Source of the DNA: Pseudomonas sp. LB-090624
Lineage (GTDB): Bacteria; Pseudomonadota; Gammaproteobacteria; Pseudomonadales; Pseudomonadaceae
Length of the DNA stretch: 64,000 nt
Direction of reading: 5' to 3'
Assembly: GCF_003205205.1 (NCBI RefSeq)
Contig: NZ_QJRL01000001.1
Location: forward strand, 310,001 to 374,000
In this document: positions 50,258-60,261 of the stretch, piece by piece
Layout of the letters: each line of letters starts with the position of its first letter
Position numbering within the stretch: the stretch's first letter is position 1
The notes under the pieces: model-generated
Seen by the model: only the letters and a program-made list of their open reading frames with translations
Told to the model about the DNA's origin: nothing
The model's database searches: none
Program-made: the position numbers and the translations under genes

Positions 50258-50485
50258 ATGAAACTCCACCCCGCAATCAGTGCCAAGCTGGCAGGCCTGC
50301 AGCCCAATCACGTCGGGTTGTTGCCCTGGTCACTGCTGGCGCACCCGCTGCCGATGCAGGCGGGGGGCGTGCCTCACCAGCCTGATCCCGATACCCCGCA
50401 ACCTGCGGAGCCTGGTGAATCTCCCCCCATGGAGCCCGGCGAACCGACCTTGCCAGACGAGCCACCTCCAGCACCGGTGGCCTGA
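50258..50485 (+). CDS. Small proline/glutamate-rich protein of unknown function
   Basis: A 75-residue ORF with a good AGGAG site seven bases before the ATG. The N-terminal half is ordinary (KLHPAISAKLAGLQPNHVGLLPWSLLAHPLPM); the C-terminal half is acidic and proline-rich with repeated P-x-EPGE units. No signal peptide. The longer frame from 50054 overlaps dcd and is not credible. Function unknown; convergent with pdeM. Confidence 0.65.
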   Translation: MKLHPAISAKLAGLQPNHVGLLPWSLLAHPLPMQAGGVPHQPDPDTPQPAEPGESPPMEPGEPTLPDEPPPAPVA

Positions 50486-50491
50486 GCGCCG

Positions 50492-51142
50492 CTACAGCGG
50501 CCAGACGCGGCCGGCGCCGGCCAGGTAAACCTGGCTGGTGCCGGCAGGAGTGACCTCCCAGCCACCTGTGAATTCACCGAATGCCGGTAGCAGGCTGACC
50601 TGCGCATCGATCAGGAAGCACGGCAAGCGCAGGCGTTGACGGGCCTTGCCGCGCAAGACGAAGACCGGGTGCACGTGGCCTGCCAGTACCGGGTGTGTCG
50701 GGTGGGCCTTGGGTTCATGTTGCAGCGCAAAGGGGCCCAGAATCCACGGCTCGTCCTGCACCTCGATATTCAGCGAAGCAGGAGGATCGCCGGCGTTGCG
50801 ATCATGATTGCCGCGAATTAGCACGATTTTCAGGTCCTGATGCCGTTCTCGCCAGGCATGCAGGCGCGCTAGCGTTGCGGGTGCCCGGGCTGTGCGCGCA
50901 TGCAGAAAGTCGCCTAGCACGATCAGTGATTCGCAGTCATAGGCCTCCAGCAAGGCGTCCAGGCGGGCGAAATTCGCCTCCGTGGTGCCGCGTGGCACAG
51001 GTTGATGCAACGCGCGATAGCTGGCGGCCTTGCCGATATGCACATCGGCAACCAACAGGGCGCGCTGTGCTGGCCAGTAAATGGACTTGTCCGGGAGCAG
51101 CCATAGAAGCTGGCCGCAGTGCTCGATGGCCTGATGGTTCAT
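50492..51142 (-). CDS. pdeM: PdeM, ligase-associated metallophosphoesterase
   Basis: A 216-residue calcineurin-like phosphoesterase with motifs DVHIGK, GDFLHAR, GNHDR and GHVHP. This is the endonuclease/phosphoesterase that travels with LhrC2 helicase, ATP-dependent ligase and MBL exonuclease in bacterial DNA-damage operons. It overlaps the helicase gene by 4 bases. Confidence 0.92.
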   Translation of the reverse strand: MNHQAIEHCGQLLWLLPDKSIYWPAQRALLVADVHIGKAASYRALHQPVPRGTTEANFARLDALLEAYDCESLIVLGDFLHARTARAPATLARLHAWRERHQDLKIVLIRGNHDRNAGDPPASLNIEVQDEPWILGPFALQHEPKAHPTHPVLAGHVHPVFVLRGKARQRLRLPCFLIDAQVSLLPAFGEFTGGWEVTPAGTSQVYLAGAGRVWPL

Positions 51143-53592
51143 TGTCCCGCGCCTGCCGCGTGCTCCAGCTCCGCAACCATCCGCGCAATCCGGTCCGCCA
51201 GTTTTTCGGTACTCAAAGTTTCGCGCATTCCCTCCACCAACAAGGCGAACGCCAGCGGCCCTGGCCGCTTCAGTGCCTGCAGGTCCAACCGCAACCCATT
51301 CATTTTCAGCAACTGCCGGTGCAACCGTTCAATCTCCAGTTCTTCACTCAATACCTCATCCCGGGCCTGGCCAAGCAGCAGGTTACCCGCATCATGTTTG
51401 CGAAACACTTCGTAGAACAACCCGCTGGACGCCTGGATCTGCCGGGTGCTTTTTTGCGCGGCCGGGTATCCGCCAAACACCAGCCCAGCAATCTGGGCAA
51501 TTTCGCGAAAGCGCCGTAGCGCCATCTCCCCCGCATTCAGGCTGGCCAGCACATCCTCCAGCAGCTGCTCGGTGCTCAGTGCCTGGGGCAGATGCGTAGC
51601 CCAGTCCACATTCCCCGGGCTGAGCAGTTCGAACCCATAGTCATTGACAGCGATCGAAACCGACAGTGGCTGGGTGCGGCTGACCCGCCAGGCAATCAGG
51701 TTGGCCAGGCCCAGGTTGGCCATGCGCCCGGCGAACGGATACAGGAACAAGTGCCAGCCCTGGCGGGACTTGAAGGTTTCGGCCAACAGCGTCCCGGTTG
51801 TGGGCAGCGCTGACCATTGCGCCTGCAGTGCCAGCAATGGGCGCACTGCGCGCATCTCCGGGCCGTCGAAGCGTTCATGGGCAGCCGCGTCGAGCTGTTC
51901 GACCAGCGCATCGGCCAGTTCGCTCGAGAGCGGCATGCGCCCACCGTTCCAACGGGCTACCGCAGCCTTGCGCGCGGTGCTGCGACGCACATAGGCGGTC
52001 ATGTTCTCAACGCGTACCAGTTCCAGTACCCGCCCGGCAAACACCAGCGTATCGCCGGGCCGCAGGCGGGCGATGAACGCTTCTTCGACACTGCCCAAGG
52101 TCTTGCCGCCACCGCCCTTGCTCCAGAATTTCAGTTGCAGGTTGGCATCGCTGACGATGGTACCGATGCCCATGCGGTGGCGACGAGCGAGGCGTTCGCT
52201 GGCCACTCGATACACCCCGTCGGCATGGCGCTCAACGCGCTGGTAGTCGGGGTAGGCGGTAAGTGAACTGCCGCCGTGGCAGACAAAATCCAGTGCCCAC
52301 TGCCACTGGCTGTCGCGCAACCCGGCAAAAGCCCACGTGCTGCGCACTTCGGCCAGTAGTTGCTCGGGGTGAAAGCCACTGCCCAGCGCCATGCTGACCA
52401 CGTGCTGCACCAGCACGTCCATGCACAGGCGCGGTGAGAAGCGGGCTTCGATGTGCCCGGCGGCCAGGGCCTGCCGGGCCGCCGCCGCCTCGACCAGTTC
52501 CAGGCTGTGGGTAGGCACCAGCGTGACCCGCGAGCGCCGCCCAGGCGCGTGCCCCGAGCGCCCCGCCCGTTGCATCAGCCGCGCAATGCCTTTGGCTGAG
52601 CCGATCTGCAGCACCCGCTCCACTGGCAGGAAGTCCACGCCCAGGTCCAGGCTGGAGGTGCAGACCACTGCTTTCAGGTTGCCTTGCTTGAGGCTGCGCT
52701 CGACCCAATCGCGAGTATCGCGGGCCAGCGAGGCATGGTGCAGGGCAATCAGGCCGGCCCAGTCCGGGCGGGCTTCAAGCAGGGCCTGGTACCACAGCTC
52801 GGCCTGGGCTCGGGTATTGGTAAATACCAGGCAACTGGTACTGGCATCGATTTCCTGGCTGACCTGGGCAAGCATCTTCAGCCCCATATGGCCGGCCCAG
52901 GGGAAGCGTTCTATCGCCGTCGGCAGTAGGGTGTCGACCTGCAATGCCTTGTCTTGTCGCCCCTGTACCAGCTGGCCGCCTTGCGGCAGCAGCACATCCA
53001 GCGCGTGCTGCAGGTTACCGAGGGTGGCCGAGAGGCCCCAGGTCGTCAGCCCAGGTAGCCATTGGCGCAGGTGGGCAAGGGCCAGTTGCAGTTGCACGCC
53101 CCGTTTGTTGCCAAGCAGTTCGTGCCATTCGTCCACCACTACCAGGCGCAGCGTGGCGAAGTCCTCACGGGCCTGGGCTCGGGTCAACAGCAAGGTCAGG
53201 CTCTCGGGGGTGGTGACCAACACGCTTGGCAGTCGCCGGCTTTGCCGGGCGCGCTCTGCACTCCCGGTGTCACCGCTGCGCACGCCAACGCTCCAGGGCA
53301 GCTCCAGCTCCTCCAGCGGCGCCTGCAAAGCGCGTGCGGTGTCTGCGGCCAGTGCGCGCATGGGGGTAACCCATACCACTTGCAACGGCGCCGGCTGGCG
53401 ACCCTGGGCTGGAGCCTTGAATGCACGTAGCGCACCGAGCCATACCGCGTAGGTCTTGCCGGCGCCGGTACTGGCGTGGAGCAGGCCGGACTCGCCGCGC
53501 TCCAGCGCCGCCCATACCCGACGCTGGAATGCGAATGGCTTCCAGCCACGTTTGGCGAACCAGGCATTGGCGAGGTCGGGGGTGGAGGGCAT
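51139..53592 (-). CDS. Ligase-associated DEXH-box helicase (LhrC2-type)
   Basis: An 817-residue Lhr-core helicase without the long CTD. Walker A TGAGKT at about 42-47, DEWH at 154-157, [30 protein letters not shown] and QRAGRSGH are intact. It is the helicase of the four-gene ligase-associated repair set. It is separated from the upstream M14 gene by 67 bases and coupled to pdeM. Confidence 0.93.
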   Translation of the reverse strand: MPSTPDLANAWFAKRGWKPFAFQRRVWAALERGESGLLHASTGAGKTYAVWLGALRAFKAPAQGRQPAPLQVVWVTPMRALAADTARALQAPLEELELPWSVGVRSGDTGSAERARQSRRLPSVLVTTPESLTLLLTRAQAREDFATLRLVVVDEWHELLGNKRGVQLQLALAHLRQWLPGLTTWGLSATLGNLQHALDVLLPQGGQLVQGRQDKALQVDTLLPTAIERFPWAGHMGLKMLAQVSQEIDASTSCLVFTNTRAQAELWYQALLEARPDWAGLIALHHASLARDTRDWVERSLKQGNLKAVVCTSSLDLGVDFLPVERVLQIGSAKGIARLMQRAGRSGHAPGRRSRVTLVPTHSLELVEAAAARQALAAGHIEARFSPRLCMDVLVQHVVSMALGSGFHPEQLLAEVRSTWAFAGLRDSQWQWALDFVCHGGSSLTAYPDYQRVERHADGVYRVASERLARRHRMGIGTIVSDANLQLKFWSKGGGGKTLGSVEEAFIARLRPGDTLVFAGRVLELVRVENMTAYVRRSTARKAAVARWNGGRMPLSSELADALVEQLDAAAHERFDGPEMRAVRPLLALQAQWSALPTTGTLLAETFKSRQGWHLFLYPFAGRMANLGLANLIAWRVSRTQPLSVSIAVNDYGFELLSPGNVDWATHLPQALSTEQLLEDVLASLNAGEMALRRFREIAQIAGLVFGGYPAAQKSTRQIQASSGLFYEVFRKHDAGNLLLGQARDEVLSEELEIERLHRQLLKMNGLRLDLQALKRPGPLAFALLVEGMRETLSTEKLADRIARMVAELEHAAGAGQ

Positions 53593-53659
53593 GTGGCGGG
53601 TGGTCCTTCGAAGGCTGTGCTTCTACAGACCTCCCGTTGGCGGCAATGGTTTTACCGGA

Positions 53660-54775
53660 TCAATTGCCCAGCAGGTAGCCGCTACGGCACACCTGCTCGC
53701 CGGCCACATGGGCGATGACCATACCGGCCGTTGCCATGCGCCGTGCGCTGCGGGCATACAGAAGGCCGGGCTGGCTATTGCGTATGGCGGTGACCCGGTC
53801 ATTGAGCGGGTCGATGACTTCGGCTATCAAATGGCCGGCTTCCAGGTGTTGGCCGGGTTTGGCGTGATACACCAGCAACCCGCCCAGTGGTGTCGCCACC
53901 GGTTCCACTGCTGCCAGCGGTGTAGCCGGGCGGGGTAAGGCGGGCAGGGCCGCGCAAGTGCCCTCGATAACGCCTGCATGGGTGAGGAAGTCGAGGATCG
54001 CGCGGCAGTCCTTGCTGGCCAGGTCATGGCTTACGTCCGCTTGGCCACGCAACTCGACGGTTACCGAGCAGCAACCCAGCGGCATCGGGAAGCGCTTGCC
54101 AAAGCGTTGCTGCAACTGCCACCAGACCAGGCTGAAGCATTCATCGAACGACTGCCCGCCCGAGTCGGTCGCCAGCAGGCTGGCCTGGGCGCCCAGGTAG
54201 CGGGCCAGCGGCTCGATCTGCGGCCAAGCGTCTGGCGTGGTGTACAGGTGCTCGACCGCCTCGAAGTCGCAGTGCAGGTCCAGCACCATGTCGGCGTCAC
54301 AGGCCAGCCGTTGCAGGATCAGGCGCTGGGCCTGCAGAGGGGTGCGAGCAGGGTGCGCGTCCAACCCCCTGCGCAGGAATTCGCGGATCAGCGCGACGTT
54401 GTGTGCCGGGTCCTGGGTCAGGTGCCCTTCGATCTGGTCGCCGATGCTGTCCGACAGGTCGACGAAGTTGCGGTTGAAGTTTTCGCCGCTTTGCAGTTCG
54501 AACCGCCCCAGTGGTGCGTCCAGCAACACCTGCTCCAGGCCGACCGGGTTGGCTACCGGTACCAGGATGATCTCGCGCTGCAGGTGACCCTGTTGCTCCA
54601 GTTCTGCCAAGTGGCGCTTCAGGTGCCAGGCCACCAGCATGCCCGGCAGCTCGTCGGCGTGCAGCGAGGCCTGGATATACACCTTGCCGCCACCGCGGGG
54701 GCCGAAGTGGAAACTGTGCAGTTGACGGGTGATGCCCGGAACGGGCGAGAGCAGGTCGTGGGTTGAATGGTGCAT
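53660..54775 (-). CDS. M14-family / succinylglutamate desuccinylase-aspartoacylase-like hydrolase
   Basis: A 371-residue zinc carboxypeptidase-fold protein. The zinc motif H-x2-E is in ASLHADELPG, substrate Arg/Asn in GENFNRNFVD, and the third zinc His in VLDLHCDFEAVEHLY; a Glu in VTVELRGQADVS is the likely general base. A C-terminal biotinyl-like beta domain (KPGQHLEAGHLIAEVID) follows, as in aspartoacylase relatives. It lies inside the ligase-associated repair cluster on the same strand but has gaps of 135 and 67 bases on either side. Substrate unknown. Confidence 0.85.
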   Translation of the reverse strand: MHHSTHDLLSPVPGITRQLHSFHFGPRGGGKVYIQASLHADELPGMLVAWHLKRHLAELEQQGHLQREIILVPVANPVGLEQVLLDAPLGRFELQSGENFNRNFVDLSDSIGDQIEGHLTQDPAHNVALIREFLRRGLDAHPARTPLQAQRLILQRLACDADMVLDLHCDFEAVEHLYTTPDAWPQIEPLARYLGAQASLLATDSGGQSFDECFSLVWWQLQQRFGKRFPMPLGCCSVTVELRGQADVSHDLASKDCRAILDFLTHAGVIEGTCAALPALPRPATPLAAVEPVATPLGGLLVYHAKPGQHLEAGHLIAEVIDPLNDRVTAIRNSQPGLLYARSARRMATAGMVIAHVAGEQVCRSGYLLGN

Positions 54776-54910
54776 GGTGGTCCTGGCTGCGTGGCGAAAA
54801 CGGTCTGCGACACGGGTCGGCATTCAGATAGAAGCACAGTTTCCGGCCTTGCGCCTCCATCGGTGTTTACCTGGCTACCGCGCACCAGCCAGCACGGTCC
54901 GGACCGGGGG

Positions 54911-56566
54911 TCAGGCCAGCAGCCCCTGCAGCGTCGCCAGGTCATCCGCTTCATCCACCGGCTTGTCCAGGCGCCAGCGCAGCATGCGCGGAAAGCGTAC
55001 GGCGATGCCGCTTTTGTGCCGGCGGGACAGGGCGATGCCTTCGAAGCCCAGCTCGAACACCAGCGTGGGCGTCACGCTGCGTACAGGGCCAAAGGTTTCC
55101 ACCGTGGTCTTGCGAATGATGGCGTCGACCTTGCGCATTTCTTCATCACTGAGCCCGGAATAGGCCTTGGCAAACGGCACCAGTGCCCGCCCCGGCGAGC
55201 CGGCTGGCGCGTCCCAGACAGCGAAGGTGTAGTCGCTGTACAGGCTGGCCCGACGGCCGTGCCCGCGCTGGGCATAGATCAGCACGGCATCGATGCTGAA
55301 CGGGTCGATCTTCCACTTCCACCAGGTGCCCATGTCCTTGGTCCGGCCCACTCCGTAAAGGGCTTCGCGCTGCTTGAGCATCAGGCCCTCGACGCCCAGG
55401 CTGCGCGAAAGCTCGCGCTGTCGGGCAAGGTCGGCCCAGTCCTGGCCTTCAAGCAGCGGCGACAGCAGCACCGGTGCAAGCGGGTGTTCATCGACCAGCC
55501 GTTGCAGTTGGCTGCGCCGTTCGTGTTGCGCTCGGCTGCGCCAGTCTTCGCCTTGCCACTCCAGCAGGTCGTAGGCCTGCAGCACGACAGGCGCATCGTT
55601 CAGCAGCTTCTTGCCCAGCGTTTTGCGCCCGATGCGCTGCTGCAGCAAGGCAAACGGCTGTACGGCCAGTTCATCTCCATTTCCCGGCTTCCAGACCAGA
55701 ATCTCCCCGTCGAGCACCACGCCGTCCGGTAGCGTCTGCGCCAGGCTGTGCAGTTCGGGGAAACGGTCGGTCACCAGTTCCTCGCCGCGTGACCAGATCC
55801 AGATTTGGCCATCGCGCTTGACCACCTGGGCGCGAATACCGTCCCACTTCCACTCGATTTGCCAGGCACTCGGCGGCCCGAGGAAGGCATCGAACTGCTC
55901 GACTGGGACTTGCAGCGGATGGGCGAGGAAGAATGGATAGGGCTGGCCACCACGCTGGCTGTGTTCATCGGCGGATTCAGCAGCAATCAGCTTTTGATAG
56001 CTGGCGGCCGTAGGGCGATGGCTGATATCGGTGTAGCCGACCAGGCGCTGGGCCACGCGTTTGGCATCCAGCCCGGCCAATTGCGCCAGCGCGCGGGTAA
56101 CCAGCAACTTGGACACGCCCACGCGAAAACTGCCGGTGATCAGTTTCAGGCAAAGCATCAGGGTGGGGCGTTCGAGTTGCGCCCACAGCGGTGGCAGGCG
56201 CTGCCGGACCTGTTCAGGCGGCAGTCCACGCAAGGGCAGCAAGTGTTGTTCAACCCAGGTCGCCAAGCCTTCGTCGCTGCCTTGGGCATGCTGCGGTAGC
56301 AGCAGCGAAATGGTCTCTGCCAGGTCGCCGACGGCTTGGTAGCTTTCTTCGAACAGCCAGTCAGGCAAGCCGGCCAAGGCCGTGGCCAGTTCGCGCAGAA
56401 GACGCGTGGGCACCAGTTGGCGAGGGCGCCCGCCGGCCAGGAAGTACACGGCCCAGGCAGCATCTTCGGCGGGCGCTGCCGCGAAGTAGTCGCGCAGAGC
56501 CTCGAGCTTGGCGTTGCTGGAGGTGGTCGCGTCCAGGCGCAGGTACAGCATGGCGAAGGCTTTCAT
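54911..56566 (-). CDS. ATP-dependent DNA ligase (ligase-associated repair type)
   Basis: A 551-residue ligase with an N-terminal helical DNA-binding domain (about 1-210), an adenylation domain with nucleophile Lys240 (EWKWDGIRAQ), and an OB-fold. Motifs include VLDGEILVW, EGLMLKQ and WWKWKIDPFSID. No LigD nuclease/polymerase domains and no ku gene are near, so it is not classical NHEJ. Its ATG overlaps the exonuclease stop by 4 bases. Confidence 0.94.
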   Translation of the reverse strand: MKAFAMLYLRLDATTSSNAKLEALRDYFAAAPAEDAAWAVYFLAGGRPRQLVPTRLLRELATALAGLPDWLFEESYQAVGDLAETISLLLPQHAQGSDEGLATWVEQHLLPLRGLPPEQVRQRLPPLWAQLERPTLMLCLKLITGSFRVGVSKLLVTRALAQLAGLDAKRVAQRLVGYTDISHRPTAASYQKLIAAESADEHSQRGGQPYPFFLAHPLQVPVEQFDAFLGPPSAWQIEWKWDGIRAQVVKRDGQIWIWSRGEELVTDRFPELHSLAQTLPDGVVLDGEILVWKPGNGDELAVQPFALLQQRIGRKTLGKKLLNDAPVVLQAYDLLEWQGEDWRSRAQHERRSQLQRLVDEHPLAPVLLSPLLEGQDWADLARQRELSRSLGVEGLMLKQREALYGVGRTKDMGTWWKWKIDPFSIDAVLIYAQRGHGRRASLYSDYTFAVWDAPAGSPGRALVPFAKAYSGLSDEEMRKVDAIIRKTTVETFGPVRSVTPTLVFELGFEGIALSRRHKSGIAVRFPRMLRWRLDKPVDEADDLATLQGLLA

Positions 56567-57579
56567 GGCGAAAGCCCAGTGTCCGGTGCGTCGTCCTCGT
56601 TACCATATTCGGTGACGAAGGCACGGGCATCCAGGCCTTGCTCGTTGAGGTAGCGCACCAGCACGTTGACCGAGCCGTGGGTGACCATAACCCGTTCTGC
56701 GCCGGTCTGGCCGATGGCCCAGAGCAGGCCTGGCCAGTCGGCATGGTCGGAAAGCACGAAACCGCGGTCTACGCCCCGGCGTCGGCGTGTCCCACGCAAC
56801 AGCATCCAGCCGCTGGCGAACGCATCGCTGTAGTCACCAAAACGGCGCATCCAGCTGCTGCCTCCGGCTGATGGCGGGGCCAGGACCAATGCCTGGCGCA
56901 GCAGTGGGTCGTTGCGTGGGATGTCGCCGGCATAGCGGGTTTCCGGTAGCCGGACACCAGCCTCGCGGTAGACCCGGTTGAGGGGCTCGACGGCACCATG
57001 CACCAGTATCGGGCCGATACTGGCGTCCAGCCCGTGCAGAATCCGCTGGGCCTTGCCGAAGGCATAGCAGAACAACACGCTGGCCTTGCCCTGCTCGCTA
57101 TTGGCCCGCCACCAGGTATTGATGCCGGCGAAGATCTCGGCCTGGCTCGGCCAGCGGTAGATCGGCAGGCCGAAGGTCGATTCGGTGATGAAGGTATGGC
57201 ACGGCACAGGTTCGAAAGGCGTGCAGGTGCCATCGGGCTCGACTTTGTAGTCGCCTGAGGCGACCCAGACTTCGCCTTGATACTCCAGGCGCACTTGCGC
57301 CGAGCCCAGCACATGCCCGGCCGGATGCAGGCTCAGTGTCACGCCATGGTGTAGCAGGCGCTGGCCGTAGGGCAGGGTCTGCAGATCGATGTCCTGGCCC
57401 AGGCGGCTGCGCAGGATACCGGCCCCGGGGCTGGCGGTCAGATAATGGCCATTGCCGGTGCGTGCGTGGTCGCCGTGGCCATGAGTGATCACGGCTCGGT
57501 CCACGGGCCGCCAGGGGTCGATATAGAAATCCCCAGGCGGGCAGTACAGGCCTTCGGGGCGAGCAATTACGAGGTCCAT
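56563..57579 (-). CDS. Ligase-associated MBL-fold DNA exonuclease
   Basis: A 338-residue metallo-beta-lactamase/beta-CASP protein related to SNM1/Artemis. The zinc motif HGHGDHARTG, HPAGHVLGSAQVRLE, ASGDYKVEPD and the C-terminal LSDHADWPGLL motif are intact. It starts the ligase-exonuclease pair and is the first gene of the cluster in transcription order. Confidence 0.93.
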   Translation of the reverse strand: MDLVIARPEGLYCPPGDFYIDPWRPVDRAVITHGHGDHARTGNGHYLTASPGAGILRSRLGQDIDLQTLPYGQRLLHHGVTLSLHPAGHVLGSAQVRLEYQGEVWVASGDYKVEPDGTCTPFEPVPCHTFITESTFGLPIYRWPSQAEIFAGINTWWRANSEQGKASVLFCYAFGKAQRILHGLDASIGPILVHGAVEPLNRVYREAGVRLPETRYAGDIPRNDPLLRQALVLAPPSAGGSSWMRRFGDYSDAFASGWMLLRGTRRRRGVDRGFVLSDHADWPGLLWAIGQTGAERVMVTHGSVNVLVRYLNEQGLDARAFVTEYGNEDDAPDTGLSP

Positions 57580-57715
57580 GGGCGTTTTGCACCGGTTGAG
57601 TTACCAGTTAGGAGCCATGGTTGAGACGGGAAGTTCGGACGGGTTGGGGTTGGCAGGCTCCGGGCGCTGCCAATATCCGGCCGGGCGTTTCCCTGCCTCC
57701 CCCGTTACATATGCC

Positions 57716-60157
57716 TTACCGCCCCGGCACCAAGGTCAAACGCTGGTTGCCATACGCCCGCCCGAAATTCTGCTGCTGCAGTGGCAGGCTCATGAAACGC
57801 CCTTTGAACCAGGCATCCAGCCCGTCGCCGTGGTGCGCGCTGGCCGGGTTGCCGGACTGGCCGCTGCTGGTCAGCACCTGCAGCGGTTCGGCCTGACTGA
57901 AGTCGACGATCATCCGCGCCGAGGCCGGCAGACGGGTATCGAAGTCGCTGCCCCAGGCGTATGGGGTGAGGGCCAGGGTGCTGAAGTCGCCGCCTGCGGC
58001 CAGCGGCGAGCGGCTCAGGGCGTCGCCCAGGCCATGGTAGGCCGGTGCCGGCCAGCGATACTGGTGCAGCTGGCCCCACTGCCAGGCCCGGCGGTCGGCC
58101 CCCAGTTGCGCGGTGCCGGCGTCCACCGCGCCCGCCAGGCTGCGGGCGAGGATGGTGGGCTTGTCTTCTTTCTGCGCGGTGTTGCGATCATCCCAGAACG
58201 GGCTGTCATCACGGCCCAACAGGTGATCGGCCTGTGCCGAGAATGACAGCCGTGCATTGCTGACAAGGGCTTGCCAGGCCGGGCCAGACTCCGGTCCGAG
58301 GTCGTCGAGGAAGGTCTGCCGCGCCACTTCCTGAAGGAACAGTTCGTACAACGCGGCATCCGCCGACACCGGGCTCAGGCGGCCATCGAAAGCCTTGAGC
58401 CGGGTCAGTGCCTCACGGGCCTTGTCGCGCTGGGCGGGAGGCAGGGCGTCGATCGCCTGCTTCAGTGGCAGGGCCATGCCGGGGGCGTCGAACATCTGCT
58501 TGAGTTTGTCAGCCAGCAAGGTCACCTGGTCGTTCTGCAGGGCCATCAGGCTGCGGCTGTCGTGGCGACCGTTGCCTGCCAGCTGGGCCAGGCGTTCGGC
58601 GCGCTCAGGGTAGTACCAGGTATTGGACAGCTGCATGCCATAGCCACGCGGCTGACTGCGCTGGTTGGCGTGGCCGATCCAGCCCGCGCTCGGGTCCTGG
58701 TCATACGGGTGCAGCATCGGGTCGGCGTAGCCGTCCCAATCGTAGCGCCCGTCCCAACCTGGCGAGGGTAGCAGGCCCTGGCCTTCACGGCGGTTCGGGT
58801 AGCGGCCACTGACTTGCCAGCCGATGTGCTCGGGTTCGGCGAATACGAAGTTTAGCGCCGCGGCAGTCACTTCACGGGTGCTGTCGAACGCCCGCTCGAC
58901 GTTGCTGGCCCGGGTCAGGTTGAACAGCGCATCCAGACTGCGGTCGGCCTTGAACTGCGGCAGGTTCAACGCCAGGCCCAGGCTGGCGTTGTCTGGCTGA
59001 GCCAGCAGGGTGCCGTGACGGGTGTCGTACATGACCTCGCGCAGCGGCCGTTGGCCGCGGACGAAGAAGGTTTCGCTACGGGGGCGGGCGGGCAGCCATT
59101 TGCCGTCGGCCAGATAGTTCAGCTGGCTGCCCTGGCGACGCAACTGCTCCAGGAACAAGTCCTGGTTGTCGGCCATGACCGCGCTGCTGCTCCAGGCCAG
59201 CTTGCCGTTGTAACCGGCCAGCACGATGGGCAGGCCAGGCAGCGACAGCCCGGCAACCTGATATTTGCTGGTATGGATTTGCACCGGGCTCAGGGCCCAG
59301 GCCGCGCGGCTGTCGCTGGCCAGTAGGCTTTTGCCGCTGCGGCTGCGCTGCGGGCCCAGGGCCAGGTTGGCGGAGCCTGGGCTGCCGAGCAGGTCGAGAT
59401 CGGCCAGTTTCTGGCTGGTGGCCGCCAGGGCTGGCAGCCCCGGCAACTGGCTGGCAAGGTTCAGCCCCTTGAGCTTGTCCATTTCGCTGTGCGCCAACGG
59501 CTCGTCCGGGGCACCGGGCAGCAGCCAGGCCAGCTTGTCGCTGCCGACCTTCTGCGCCAAGGTCAGGGCGCTGAGCTCTTCCTGCAGGTTGACTGACTGG
59601 CTGAACGCGTACAGGCAGAAGATCAGCGCGGAGTCCTCGGGCTTCCAGTATTCCGGGCGATAGCCAGTGCTGGCCAGTTCGGCAGGCAATTTGTCGCGGT
59701 AGCGGAACAGGTAGGCGTTGACCCCGCGCGCATACACTTCAAACAAGCGCTTGAGCCGTGGCGACGCGTCGGCATATTGCTGGGCGGCGCTCTGCTTGAG
59801 GTTGGCGGCGCGCATCAGGCGGTCGATGTCCAGTGCTTCGCTGCCGGCCAGTTCAGCCAAGCGGCCTTGGGCCAGCAGGCGCATGGCGACCATCTGCTCG
59901 ATGCGATCGCCGGCATGTACATAGCCCAGGCTGAACAGCGCGTCATGAAAGCTGCTGCTTTCGATCAGCGGCGCGCCCATGGCATTGCGCCGCACCGAAA
60001 CATTCTGCGCCAGGCCCTTGAGCGGCTGCACACCACTGGTCGGTGGCACGCTGTTCTGGTAGCCGCCCGTCTGGCAGCCGGCCAGCCCGAGCATGCCGAG
60101 CAGCGTGGCAGCGGTTGCGAACCGCGGGCGGAAGGGTGGAAAGGCGGGGGCGGCCAT
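57716..60157 (-). CDS. Lipoprotein penicillin-acylase-family Ntn hydrolase
   Basis: An 813-residue precursor. The N-terminus has a lipobox (LGLAGC, Cys about 25), so it should be lipid-anchored after export. After a short alpha segment comes the autocatalytic nucleophile Ser262 ([10 protein letters not shown], codon at 59372-59374), giving a beta chain of about 550 residues; [20 protein letters not shown] and HANQRSQP are typical of the family. Homologues cleave amide side chains of beta-lactams or acyl-homoserine lactones; the substrate here is unknown. The start at 60157 has GGAG upstream; the open frame beyond (to 60700) overlaps the MocR gene. Confidence 0.88.
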   Translation of the reverse strand: MAAPAFPPFRPRFATAATLLGMLGLAGCQTGGYQNSVPPTSGVQPLKGLAQNVSVRRNAMGAPLIESSSFHDALFSLGYVHAGDRIEQMVAMRLLAQGRLAELAGSEALDIDRLMRAANLKQSAAQQYADASPRLKRLFEVYARGVNAYLFRYRDKLPAELASTGYRPEYWKPEDSALIFCLYAFSQSVNLQEELSALTLAQKVGSDKLAWLLPGAPDEPLAHSEMDKLKGLNLASQLPGLPALAATSQKLADLDLLGSPGSANLALGPQRSRSGKSLLASDSRAAWALSPVQIHTSKYQVAGLSLPGLPIVLAGYNGKLAWSSSAVMADNQDLFLEQLRRQGSQLNYLADGKWLPARPRSETFFVRGQRPLREVMYDTRHGTLLAQPDNASLGLALNLPQFKADRSLDALFNLTRASNVERAFDSTREVTAAALNFVFAEPEHIGWQVSGRYPNRREGQGLLPSPGWDGRYDWDGYADPMLHPYDQDPSAGWIGHANQRSQPRGYGMQLSNTWYYPERAERLAQLAGNGRHDSRSLMALQNDQVTLLADKLKQMFDAPGMALPLKQAIDALPPAQRDKAREALTRLKAFDGRLSPVSADAALYELFLQEVARQTFLDDLGPESGPAWQALVSNARLSFSAQADHLLGRDDSPFWDDRNTAQKEDKPTILARSLAGAVDAGTAQLGADRRAWQWGQLHQYRWPAPAYHGLGDALSRSPLAAGGDFSTLALTPYAWGSDFDTRLPASARMIVDFSQAEPLQVLTSSGQSGNPASAHHGDGLDAWFKGRFMSLPLQQQNFGRAYGNQRLTLVPGR

Positions 60158-60261
60158 GGCAAGGGCTCCTGCAAGGCGAGGCTGGTTTGGAAAGGCGCTA
60201 AAGGTAGTTAGCGCGCAGGCGCCATGCAAGGTCCTGGGTCGGTTTATTTGCCGGCGGCGGA

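Noticed and set aside
54911..56566. Classical NHEJ ligase (LigD)
   Set aside because: No nuclease or polymerase domain and no ku gene nearby; the domain order fits the stand-alone ligase of the ligase-associated operon.
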